17,135 nt of DNA from JBHHXR01 sp046757205 (lineage in GTDB: Bacteria; Pseudomonadota; Alphaproteobacteria; Rhodobacterales; Rhodobacteraceae), in the NCBI GenBank assembly GCA_046757205.1, contig JBHHXR010000045.1, positions 1 to 17,135 on the forward strand, given 5' to 3'. The notes beneath the pieces are model-generated. The model had not been told where the DNA came from. It did no database searches and worked only from the letters and a program-made list of their open reading frames with translations. Made by a program: the position numbers and the translations under genes. This document shows, piece after piece, positions 6,897 through 14,019 of the stretch (positions are counted from its first letter, which is position 1; every line of letters begins with the position of its first letter).

Positions 6897-7793
6897 CTAG
6901 CCGGCGGCCTGCGCCCCGGCGGTTTCGAGGGCCGCGATCATTTCCGCCTTTTCGATGGTGCGGCGGGCGGCTTCGACGTGCAGGTTTTCGACGATGCGCC
7001 CGTCGACCACGGCGACGCCCTGGCCCCGCGCCGCCGCCTGCTCGAAGGCTTCCACGAATTTCCGCGCTTCGGCGAGTTCGGCGGGCGACGGCGCGAAAAC
7101 CTCGTTGGCGACGGCCAGTTGGGCCGGGTGGATCAGGGTCTTGCCGTCGAACCCGATGGCGCGGCCCTGCTCGCACTCGGCGCGCAGCCCGGCTGTGTCG
7201 CGGAAGGCGTTGTAGACGCCGTCGACGCAGACCAGGCCCTCGGCGCGCGCGGCGAGGATGCACAGCCCGAGGCCGGTCAGCAGCGGCAGGCGGTCGGGCC
7301 GGGCGATCGCGCCGATGTCCTTCATCAGGTCGTTGGTGCCCAGAACCATGCCTTCGAGGCGCGGAGATGCCGCCGCGATCTGCGCCGCGTTCAGCATGGC
7401 GCGCGGGGTTTCCATCATGACCCAAAGCCGGGTCTGCTGCGGCGCGCTGAAATCGGCGAGCAGATCTGCCGCGCTGCGTACGTCCGATGCGCTGTCGATC
7501 TTCGGCACCAGGATCGCGTCCGGGCCGGCGGCGCAGGCTGCCTTGAAATCATCGCGGCCCCAGTCCGTATCGAGGCCGTTGGTCCGGACCATGACCCGCC
7601 GCGCGCCGAAGCCGCCCGTCCTGACGGCGGCGCATACCATGTCGCGGGCCGCGGCTTTCTCGGAAACCGCGACAGCATCTTCCAGATCGAGGATGAGCGC
7701 GTCGGCCGGCAGGGCCGCAGCTTTTGCCAGCGCTCTGGAATTCGAGCCGGGCATGTACAGGACCGATCGGTAGGGATGGGCCTTCGATGTCAT
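6897..7793 (-). CDS. mcl2: HpcH/HpaI-type CoA lyase, likely (3S)-malyl-CoA thioesterase (Mcl2-like)
   Basis: Cytoplasmic TIM-barrel enzyme of the CitE/HpcH family, 298 residues. Visible are RSVLYMPGSNSRALAKA at the N-terminus, LDLEDAV with Glu38, RTNG with Arg70, the Mg-binding pair Glu128 (MMETPRA) and Asp155 (GTNDLMKDIG), and GKTLIHPAQL (217-226). In R. sphaeroides two paralogues exist: Mcl1 cleaves malyl-CoA and beta-methylmalyl-CoA, while Mcl2 hydrolyses (3S)-malyl-CoA to malate. As I recall, Mcl2 is the one encoded beside nnrU, mch and mdh, so position favours Mcl2. Sequence by eye cannot exclude lyase activity. The frame extends far upstream, but MTSKAHPYRSVLY is the family start and has GAGGACAG in front. 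It is the first gene of the minus-strand block. Confidence 0.85.
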   Translation of the reverse strand: MTSKAHPYRSVLYMPGSNSRALAKAAALPADALILDLEDAVAVSEKAAARDMVCAAVRTGGFGARRVMVRTNGLDTDWGRDDFKAACAAGPDAILVPKIDSASDVRSAADLLADFSAPQQTRLWVMMETPRAMLNAAQIAAASPRLEGMVLGTNDLMKDIGAIARPDRLPLLTGLGLCILAARAEGLVCVDGVYNAFRDTAGLRAECEQGRAIGFDGKTLIHPAQLAVANEVFAPSPAELAEARKFVEAFEQAAARGQGVAVVDGRIVENLHVEAARRTIEKAEMIAALETAGAQAAG

Positions 7794-7822
7794 CTGTCCT
7801 CGGCGTGTTGCGGCGCAGCGGG

Positions 7823-7850
7823 AGCATAGCGGCGCGCGACCGGCAGGCAA
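7823..7850 (-). promoter_or_regulatory. Candidate promoter of the mcl2-nnrU-DUF1737-mch operon
   Basis: On the minus strand TTGCCT (7845-7850) and TATGCT (7823-7828) are separated by 16 bases and match four of six consensus bases each. The start site would fall near 7816, giving a leader of about two dozen bases before the mcl2-like ATG. No experimental support is available; it is a motif match in the expected place. Confidence 0.4.
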
Positions 7851-7953
7851 GTGGCAAATCGCCCCCCGTTGCGCGCGGCATCGGAGCATCGTTCGGTGGT
7901 GTAGGATTTTGTTTTCGCCGCTTTCGCATGCTTCGGCAGGAGCTGAGCCGGCC

Positions 7954-7974
7954 CTTGCCGGCCGGTCCGGCAAG
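7954..7974 (+). other. Hairpin in the leader of the small secreted protein gene
   Basis: CTTGCCGG (7954-7961) pairs perfectly with CCGGCAAG (7967-7974) around a CCGGT loop. It ends a few bases before the purine-rich ribosome-binding region (GGAAAGAAAGG) of the gene at 7994, so it could protect or modulate that mRNA. It may instead be a chance GC-rich palindrome. Confidence 0.45.
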
Positions 7975-7993
7975 CGGAAAGAAAGGCACACCC

Positions 7994-8305
7994 ATGTTCA
8001 GAATGATGTTCGCCCTGTCGCTCGGAATCGGAGGCATGATCTGGCTTGCGCACGCCGCGCAGGCGCAGACACCGAAATGTGCCGAACGGGCGCGGATCGT
8101 GGCGCAGCTCCAGTCCCGCTTTGGCGAAAAGCAGGTCGGGATGGGCATGCAGGACACGCGTGCGGTGGTGGAGATATTCGTGTCGCCGGAAAGCGGCAGC
8201 TGGACCATACTCGTCACGCGCGCGAACGGCGTATCGTGCATGGCCGCCGCCGGCCGGGCCTGGACCGAAGCCGCGCCGGCTTCGCCGGACGACCCCGGCG
8301 CGTGA
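7994..8305 (+). CDS. Small putative secreted protein of unknown function
   Basis: 103-residue protein with a typical Sec signal peptide (hydrophobic 5-18, AHAAQA cleavage region near 19-24). The mature part is about 80 residues with exactly two cysteines (Cys29 and Cys82), so a single disulfide in the periplasm is plausible. The core resembles a small family I recall as uncharacterised in Rhodobacterales: CAxRxxIVAxLxxRFGE, then an AVVEIFVSPESGSWTILVT strand pair, then GVSCMAAAG. The purine-rich GGAAAGAAAGG upstream fixes the start. It is transcribed away from the mcl2-like operon and converges on the TauE/SafE gene, ending only 7 bases from its stop. No function can be assigned. Confidence 0.85.
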   Translation: MFRMMFALSLGIGGMIWLAHAAQAQTPKCAERARIVAQLQSRFGEKQVGMGMQDTRAVVEIFVSPESGSWTILVTRANGVSCMAAAGRAWTEAAPASPDDPGA

Positions 8306-8312
8306 TCTGCCG

Positions 8313-9065
8313 TCAGGTCAGGCCGTCCCAGATCAGCTTGGCGCCGGTCAGCGTGAGAAAAGTGTAGGTCAGGCCGAAATACGTCCCTTGCGACAGCACG
8401 CCGTGCGCCCGTACGCCGACGAAAACACCGGCGGCCGCCACCGGCGCCAACCAGATATTCGCGACGAGCGTTTCGCGGGTGAACATGCCGAGAGCGACGT
8501 AAGGCCCGAATTTCACGAGATTTACCCACCAGAAAACGATGACGGCCGTCGCCTGGAACGTCGTCTTGTCCAGGCGACGGCCGAGCAAATACATGAATGC
8601 CGGCGGGCCGCCAGCGTGGCTGACAAAACTGGTAAAGCCCGCCAGCGCGCCCCACAGTAACGCCGGCAATGGCCCACCCCGAGGCTTTCTCTGAACCAGA
8701 TACCGGGCACGCCGGGCCAGGGTGAAGGCAACAAATCCCAGCGCAATTATTCCGATTGACAGGCGGATCGTGTCGGCACCGGCCCTGCCGAACAGGAACG
8801 CCCCGGCACCGATGCCGGGCATCGCGCCAAACATCAGCAGCCGGGCATCCGGCCAACTCCACCGCCGCCAGTACGGGCGCAGGGCGATCAGGTCCATGAA
8901 CATCAGCAGCGGCAGCATGACGCCGACGGCATGCGCCGGATCCAGAACCAGCGCCAGAAACGGCGAGGCCGCGAAGGCGGCACCGGGGGCGAAGCCGCTT
9001 CTCGATATTGCGGCAAAGAGCACCGCCGGGACGGCGAACAGAAAAAATGTCGTGTCAAGTTCCAT
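8313..9065 (-). CDS. TauE/SafE family membrane transporter
   Basis: 250-residue inner-membrane protein of the TauE/SafE (formerly DUF81) permease family, whose members are implicated in export or uptake of sulfite, sulfoacetate and other organic anions. About seven to eight hydrophobic segments are seen, with the duplicated family motifs: first half GFAPGAAFAASPFLALVLDP...GVMLPLL, second half GFTSFVSHAGGPPAFMYLL. The reading frame is open further upstream, but the MELDTTFFLF start begins directly with the first membrane helix; the ribosome-binding site is modest (GGACGAACGGAG, the last element very close to the ATG). It is divergent from mdh and convergent with the small secreted protein gene. 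The substrate is unknown and nearby genes do not reveal it. Confidence 0.9.
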   Translation of the reverse strand: MELDTTFFLFAVPAVLFAAISRSGFAPGAAFAASPFLALVLDPAHAVGVMLPLLMFMDLIALRPYWRRWSWPDARLLMFGAMPGIGAGAFLFGRAGADTIRLSIGIIALGFVAFTLARRARYLVQRKPRGGPLPALLWGALAGFTSFVSHAGGPPAFMYLLGRRLDKTTFQATAVIVFWWVNLVKFGPYVALGMFTRETLVANIWLAPVAAAGVFVGVRAHGVLSQGTYFGLTYTFLTLTGAKLIWDGLT

Positions 9066-9191
9066 CTCCGTTCGTCCCCAAAGGTCAGACGATGTGCAGG
9101 TTCCCGGCGCGCCTTTGCGCCGGACCGGACACCGGCGCACCGCAAACGAGACGCCGCGCCGGGGCCCGGCCGTACTTGCGAAACCGGCGAT

Positions 9192-9219
9192 TTGGCGCTA
9201 CTGCGCAGTGCAACATAAA
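9192..9219 (+). promoter_or_regulatory. Candidate mdh promoter with palindrome in the spacer
   Basis: TTGGCG (9192-9197) and CATAAA (9214-9219) are spaced by 16 bases. A perfect 10-bp palindrome, ACTGCGCAGT (9200-9209), sits inside the spacer, where a bound regulator would block or remodel polymerase contacts. The start site would be near 9226, just before the GGGGAG ribosome-binding site, giving a short leader. The match is by eye. Confidence 0.4.
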
Positions 9220-9241
9220 CTCGCATCGGGGAGCAATTACC

Positions 9242-10207
9242 ATGGCGAGAGCAAAGATAGCACTGATCGGGGCCGGCCAGATCGGCGGAACGCTGGCGCA
9301 TCTGGCGGCACTCAAGGAACTTGGCGACGTCGTCCTCTTCGACATTGCCGAGGGCATACCGCAGGGCAAGGCGCTGGACATCGCCGAAAGCGCGCCCGTC
9401 GGCAAGTATGACGCCGAATTCACCGGCAGCAACGATTACGCGGCGATCGCCGGCGCCGATGTCTGCATCGTCACCGCCGGGGTGCCGCGAAAACCCGGCA
9501 TGAGCCGCGACGATCTTCTGGGCATCAACCTGAAGGTCATGAAGTCGGTCGGCGAAGGGATTCGCGCCCACGCGCCCGACGCTTTCGTCATCTGCATCAC
9601 CAACCCGCTGGACGCGATGGTATGGGCCCTGCGCGAATTCTCCGGGTTGCCGCGCGAAAAGGTCTGCGGCATGGCCGGCGTGCTGGACAGCGCGCGGTTC
9701 CGCCATTTCCTGGCCGGGGAATTCGGCGTTTCGGTCCGCGACGTGACGGCCTTCGTGCTTGGCGGGCACGGCGACACCATGGTGCCGCTGACGCGGTATT
9801 CCACGGTTTCCGGCATTCCGCTTCCCGATCTGGTGCAGATGGGATGGACCAGCCAGGAAAGGCTTGACGCCATCGTCCAGCGCACCCGCGACGGCGGCGC
9901 CGAGATCGTCGGGCTGCTGAAGACGGGCTCGGCCTTCTACGCCCCGGCAGCGGCGGCGATCGAGATGGCGGAAGCCTATCTTCGCGACCAGAAGCGGGTG
10001 CTGCCCTGCGCCGCCTATGTCAAGAACGCCTACGGCATCAAGGATATCTATGTCGGCGTTCCGACGGTGATCGGCGCCGGCGGGATCGAGAAGATCGTCG
10101 AGATCAAGCTCAACAGGGACGAGCAGGCGATGTTCACCAAGTCGGTGGATGCGGTGAAGGGCCTTGTCGAGGCGTGCATCGGGATCGATTCCAGCCTCTC
10201 GAAATGA
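9242..10207 (+). CDS. mdh: Malate dehydrogenase (NAD)
   Basis: Cytoplasmic TCA enzyme oxidising malate to oxaloacetate with NAD. The 321-residue protein belongs to the LDH-like MDH group: Rossmann GAGQIGG (10-16), Asp34 at the end of beta-2 for NAD selectivity, substrate arginines Arg83 and Arg89 in VPRKPGMSRDDLL, NPLDAMVW (121-128), the catalytic pair Asp149 (LDSARF, with Arg152) and His176 (GGHGDTMVPL). The arginines in the loop fit malate rather than lactate. A longer in-frame upstream extension is rejected because MARAKIALIGAG is the family start and GGGGAGC lies before it. Its stop overlaps the following glycosyltransferase start by ATGA. Confidence 0.97.
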   Translation: MARAKIALIGAGQIGGTLAHLAALKELGDVVLFDIAEGIPQGKALDIAESAPVGKYDAEFTGSNDYAAIAGADVCIVTAGVPRKPGMSRDDLLGINLKVMKSVGEGIRAHAPDAFVICITNPLDAMVWALREFSGLPREKVCGMAGVLDSARFRHFLAGEFGVSVRDVTAFVLGGHGDTMVPLTRYSTVSGIPLPDLVQMGWTSQERLDAIVQRTRDGGAEIVGLLKTGSAFYAPAAAAIEMAEAYLRDQKRVLPCAAYVKNAYGIKDIYVGVPTVIGAGGIEKIVEIKLNRDEQAMFTKSVDAVKGLVEACIGIDSSLSK

Positions 10208-11118
10208 CCCCGGCCGGCACGGCGCGCCGTGTCCTGTTCACGGCACAGAAGAATGAAGGGCCGTTCATCCTGGAATGGCTGGCCCTTCACAAGGTGGTCG
10301 GCTTCACCCGCATAATCGTCTTTTCAAACGACTGCTCCGACAGCTCGGATGATCTCCTGGACGTTCTGGACGAGGCCGGCGAGGTCGCGCATTTCCGCCA
10401 GACGGCGCCCGGCGACGTGCCGCCGCAACTCAACGCCGCGCGCCTGGCGCTGGAGCGGGGTCTGTTCACGCCGGGCGACTGGGTGATGTGGCTCGATCTC
10501 GACGAGTATCTCTACATCCGGCCGGGCGGCCACACGCTGGACGACCTGTTGGCCGAGATCGGCGAGGCCGATGCGGTGGCGTTCTGCTGGCGCATTTTCG
10601 GCGATGGCGGCAACGCGGTCTGGCCGGGTCGGCAGATCAGCCGGCGCTTCACCCGGGCGTCGAAGAAGCGGTTCCAAGCGAATTCGCAGACCAAGACGCT
10701 GTTCCGGTACAGCGAGGACATCGAGGCGCTGCACGTGCACCGGCCGGTATTCAGGGCCGGGACCGACCCGGAGGCCTACCGCATCGTGCATGGCGGCAAC
10801 CGCAGGCTGCCGCCGGAATACTTGCACCGCCGGTTTCGCGACGGTTCGCCGTTCCACAGGGTCCAGGGCGTGTCCGGGCGTTACTCATTGGGCCAGGTGA
10901 ACCACTATGCGGTGCGCACGCGCGACATGTTCGCCAGGAAGATGCAGCGCGGCAACGGTCTGGTTTCGTCGGACAGTTCGACGGCCTTCCACCTGTACCA
11001 CCAGAGTGCGGCGTTTTTCGACCGCTACAACCGCAACGACGTCGAGGAGGACAGCATCCTGGCGCTTGCCGGCAGGCTGGAGCCGGAGCTGCGCCGGCTG
11101 CAGGATCTGACTACGTGA
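10204..11118 (+). CDS. Glycosyltransferase family 2 protein (Glyco_tranf_2_4 type)
   Basis: 304-residue protein with a GT-A-like N-terminal domain: the start RRVLFTAQKNEGPFILEWLALH matches the family opening, IIVFSNDCSDSSDD (37-50) marks the nucleotide-sugar-binding strand and loop, and WLDLDEYLYI (96-105) contains the DLD (98-100), the likely metal/nucleotide-binding DxD. The C-terminal half is basic and rich in aromatics, with no transmembrane helix, so it should act in the cytoplasm or at the membrane surface on an unknown glycan. Its ATG overlaps the mdh TGA (ATGA), implying translation coupled to mdh, which is curious for a glycan enzyme. A longer start at 10174 would overlap mdh further and is less likely. 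The stop codon lies within a GTGATCAC palindrome. Confidence 0.88.
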   Translation: MTPAGTARRVLFTAQKNEGPFILEWLALHKVVGFTRIIVFSNDCSDSSDDLLDVLDEAGEVAHFRQTAPGDVPPQLNAARLALERGLFTPGDWVMWLDLDEYLYIRPGGHTLDDLLAEIGEADAVAFCWRIFGDGGNAVWPGRQISRRFTRASKKRFQANSQTKTLFRYSEDIEALHVHRPVFRAGTDPEAYRIVHGGNRRLPPEYLHRRFRDGSPFHRVQGVSGRYSLGQVNHYAVRTRDMFARKMQRGNGLVSSDSSTAFHLYHQSAAFFDRYNRNDVEEDSILALAGRLEPELRRLQDLTT

Positions 11119-11143
11119 TCACACCTATTTTACTGTGATCACA
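11115..11143. promoter_or_regulatory. Two GTGATCAC palindromes 20 bp apart upstream of sucC
   Basis: GTGATCAC occurs at 11115-11122 and again at 11135-11142. The second extends to a 10-bp palindrome, TGTGATCACA (11134-11143). The centres are exactly 20 bp apart, close to two helical turns, so two dimers could bind the same DNA face. Between them is an AT-rich CCTATTTTACT. The first site overlaps the stop codon of the glycosyltransferase. I cannot name the regulator: the spacing does not fit CRP or FNR half-sites. Confidence 0.6.
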
Positions 11144-11157
11144 ACACTGGGAATTTC

Positions 11158-11187
11158 TTCGCACAATTGGTTGAAACCGGCCATAAA
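11158..11187 (+). promoter_or_regulatory. Candidate sucC promoter
   Basis: TTCGCA (11158-11163) and CATAAA (11182-11187), 18 bases apart, match four of six consensus bases each in the most AT-rich part of the 161-base gap before sucC. The start site would lie near 11194, leaving a leader of about 85 bases. The twin palindromes lie just upstream, at about -50 to -80, an activator-like position if this promoter is right. Low confidence. Confidence 0.3.
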
Positions 11188-11225
11188 GGATTGCGGTGCC
11201 ATGAGAACATGCTAGACGGGAATCG

Positions 11226-11246
11226 CGCCGGTCCGGCGGGCCGGCG
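11226..11246 (+). other. Hairpin in the sucC leader
   Basis: CGCCGG (11226-11231) pairs with CCGGCG (11241-11246) around a 9-base loop, and TTATTG follows. It lies between the candidate promoter and the GAGGGGG ribosome-binding site of sucC. It could be an attenuator-like or mRNA-stabilising element, or merely reflect the GC content. Confidence 0.35.
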
Positions 11247-11279
11247 TTATTGCGTGCGACAGAGGGGGTTGGCCCGTAC

Positions 11280-12473
11280 ATGAACATCCATGAGTATCAG
11301 GCAAAAAAACTGCTGCGGGATTTCGGCGCGCCGGTCTCCGACGGACGGATCGTACTTCGCGCCGAGGAAGCCAAGTCGGCAGCGGGTGAACTGGACGGCC
11401 CGCTGTGGGTGGTCAAGGCGCAAATCCACGCCGGCGGCCGCGGCAAGGGCAAGTTCAAGGAGGCCAGCGCCGGCGAAAAGGGCGGTGTGCGCGTCGCCAA
11501 ATCCGTGAGCGAGGCCGCCGAGGAGGCGCAGAGGATGCTCGGCCGGACGCTGGTGACGCACCAGACCGGCCCGGCGGGCAAGGTCGTCAACCGGGTCTAT
11601 ATCGAGGACGGTTCCGACATCGCGCGGGAGCTGTATCTGGCGATCCTGGTGGACAGGAAATCCTCGCGCGTATCGTTTGTCTGCTCCACCGAGGGCGGCA
11701 TGGACATCGAGGAAGTCGCCGCCGCAACGCCGGACAAGATCCTCAGTTTTTCCGTCGATCCGGCATCCGGTATTTCGGGATTTCACGGCCGCAAGGTCGC
11801 TTTTGCCCTCAAACTCGAAGGCGGGCAGATCAAACAATGCGTGAAGCTGGTGAATACGCTCTATTCCATGTTCATCGAGAAGGACATGGAGATGCTGGAG
11901 ATCAACCCGCTGATCGTGACCACGGCGGGCGATCTGAAATGCCTCGACGCCAAGATGGGGTTCGATTCAAACGCGCTGTTCCGCCGGCCGGACATCCTGG
12001 CGCTGCGCGACGAGACCGAAGAAGACCCAAAGGAACTGGCGGCCTCCAAGTTCGACCTGAACTACATCGCGCTGGACGGCGAGATCGGCTGCATGGTCAA
12101 CGGCGCGGGCCTCGCCATGGCGACCATGGACATCATCAAGCTCTACGGGGCGGAGCCGGCCAATTTCCTCGATGTCGGCGGCGGCGCGGACAAGGAGAAG
12201 GTGACGGAAGCCTTCAAGATCATCACCTCCGATCCGAACGTGAAAGGCATCCTGGTGAACATCTTCGGCGGCATCATGCGCTGCGACGTGATCGCCGAGG
12301 GCGTGGTCGCGGCGGTGCGCGAGGTCGGCCTTCAGGTGCCGCTGGTGGTGCGGCTGGAAGGCACCAATGTCGAGCTTGGCAAGCAGATCATCAACGACAG
12401 CGGCCTGAACGTGATCGCGGCCGACGATTTGGCGGACGCGGCACAGAAGATTGTCAGGGCGGTGAGGGGATGA
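11280..12473 (+). CDS. sucC: Succinyl-CoA synthetase beta subunit (ADP-forming type)
   Basis: ATP-grasp subunit of succinyl-CoA synthetase, which converts succinyl-CoA, ADP (or GDP) and phosphate to succinate, CoA and ATP (GTP). The 397 residues open with the family start MNIHEYQAKKLLRDFGAP. They show the nucleotide-binding VVKAQIHAGGRGKGK (44-58) and LEINPL for Mg binding. The C-terminal CoA-ligase domain has NGAGLAMATMDIIK, FLDVGG, IFGGIMRCDVIAEGV and RLEGTNVELG. Length is standard. The frame is open 10 codons further upstream, but the homologous start and the GAGGGGG in front support 11280. It is probably the first gene of the suc transcript, and its stop overlaps the next start by ATGA. 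Confidence 0.97.
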   Translation: MNIHEYQAKKLLRDFGAPVSDGRIVLRAEEAKSAAGELDGPLWVVKAQIHAGGRGKGKFKEASAGEKGGVRVAKSVSEAAEEAQRMLGRTLVTHQTGPAGKVVNRVYIEDGSDIARELYLAILVDRKSSRVSFVCSTEGGMDIEEVAAATPDKILSFSVDPASGISGFHGRKVAFALKLEGGQIKQCVKLVNTLYSMFIEKDMEMLEINPLIVTTAGDLKCLDAKMGFDSNALFRRPDILALRDETEEDPKELAASKFDLNYIALDGEIGCMVNGAGLAMATMDIIKLYGAEPANFLDVGGGADKEKVTEAFKIITSDPNVKGILVNIFGGIMRCDVIAEGVVAAVREVGLQVPLVVRLEGTNVELGKQIINDSGLNVIAADDLADAAQKIVRAVRG

Positions 12474-13003
12474 CACCGGCCGTGGCCATAGGCCTGGCGC
12501 TGATGCCGGTACTGGTGTCGGCCGGGGACGCGCCACGACCGTCGGCGGAATCGTTGGCGGCATTTTTCGACAAGACGCGGGCGGCGCTGCCCTGCGTCGG
12601 CGAGGCGGCGGCGCTGCTGCGGCAGGCGGGATATCGTGCGGCCGGGCCGGCGGAGGTCAGCGAGGACTACCGGTTGCAGGAATATTCCGGGCCAGAGGGC
12701 GACGTGACGCTGGGGATTTCGGCGGAAACCACGCCGCTGGGCACCCAGTTCGCGGCCAGCGTGCAACTCTCCGATCCGGACGGATCATTCGGCGCGGCGC
12801 TTGCCCGCGTCTATGCCAGCCGGAACGCGTTGCCGGCCCCCACCCCGGTCAGGCAGCAGACCGGGCGCGACAGCGCCAGTTGGACGCTGCCCTCGCGTTT
12901 CGGGCCGACGCTCGTGGTGATCGAACACCGCCCCGCCACCGGCCGCACCGCGATCTATGCCAATCTGGCGCCGATCCGGCCCGGCACGCCGACCGGCTGT
13001 TAG
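12470..13003 (+). CDS. Putative exported protein of unknown function between sucC and sucD
   Basis: 177-residue protein I do not recognise. The N-terminus is hydrophobic (PAVAIGLALMPVLVSA, about 3-18) and could be a signal peptide cleaved after Ala18, although it lacks the usual positive residues before the hydrophobic core, so export is uncertain. The rest looks soluble, with a helical stretch (25-55) and strand-rich parts (DVTLGISAET, TQFAASVQL, TLVVIEHRP, RTAIYANL). There are only two cysteines, Cys42 and the C-terminal Cys177. The ATG overlaps the sucC stop (ATGA) and GTGAGGGG serves as its ribosome-binding site, so it is real and co-translated with sucC. sucD follows after 53 bases. Position between the two subunits of one enzyme is notable. 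Confidence 0.78.
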   Translation: MTPAVAIGLALMPVLVSAGDAPRPSAESLAAFFDKTRAALPCVGEAAALLRQAGYRAAGPAEVSEDYRLQEYSGPEGDVTLGISAETTPLGTQFAASVQLSDPDGSFGAALARVYASRNALPAPTPVRQQTGRDSASWTLPSRFGPTLVVIEHRPATGRTAIYANLAPIRPGTPTGC

Positions 13004-13056
13004 CGGCCGTGGAATAGACAAGGTAAAGCCGCCGAGCGCGGAACAGAGGAAGAAGA

Positions 13057-13938
<882 letters not shown>

Positions 13939-13958
13939 TCCGGTCGCAGCCACGGAAA

Positions 13959-13976
13959 GGCCCGGTGCCGCGGGCC
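13959..13976 (+). other. Hairpin between sucD and sucA
   Basis: GGCCCG (13959-13964) pairs with CGGGCC (13971-13976) around a 6-base GTGCCG loop in the 81-base sucD-sucA gap. No T-tract follows, so it is more likely an mRNA processing or stability element within a sucCD-sucAB transcript than a full terminator. Confidence 0.4.
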
Positions 13977-14019
13977 GAACAACGGGAGCGGCTGCCGTAA
14001 CGGGCGGCCGAGCGGAGAC

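Noticed and set aside
9008..9241. N-terminal extension of mdh
   Set aside because: The open frame continues upstream but covers the promoter and the TauE/SafE gene start; the family N-terminus and ribosome-binding site place the start at 9242.
11134..11143. TGTGATCACA as a CRP or FNR site
   Set aside because: CRP needs TGTGA and TCACA half-sites separated by six bases and FNR needs TTGAT-N4-ATCAA; here the half-sites abut, so neither fits.
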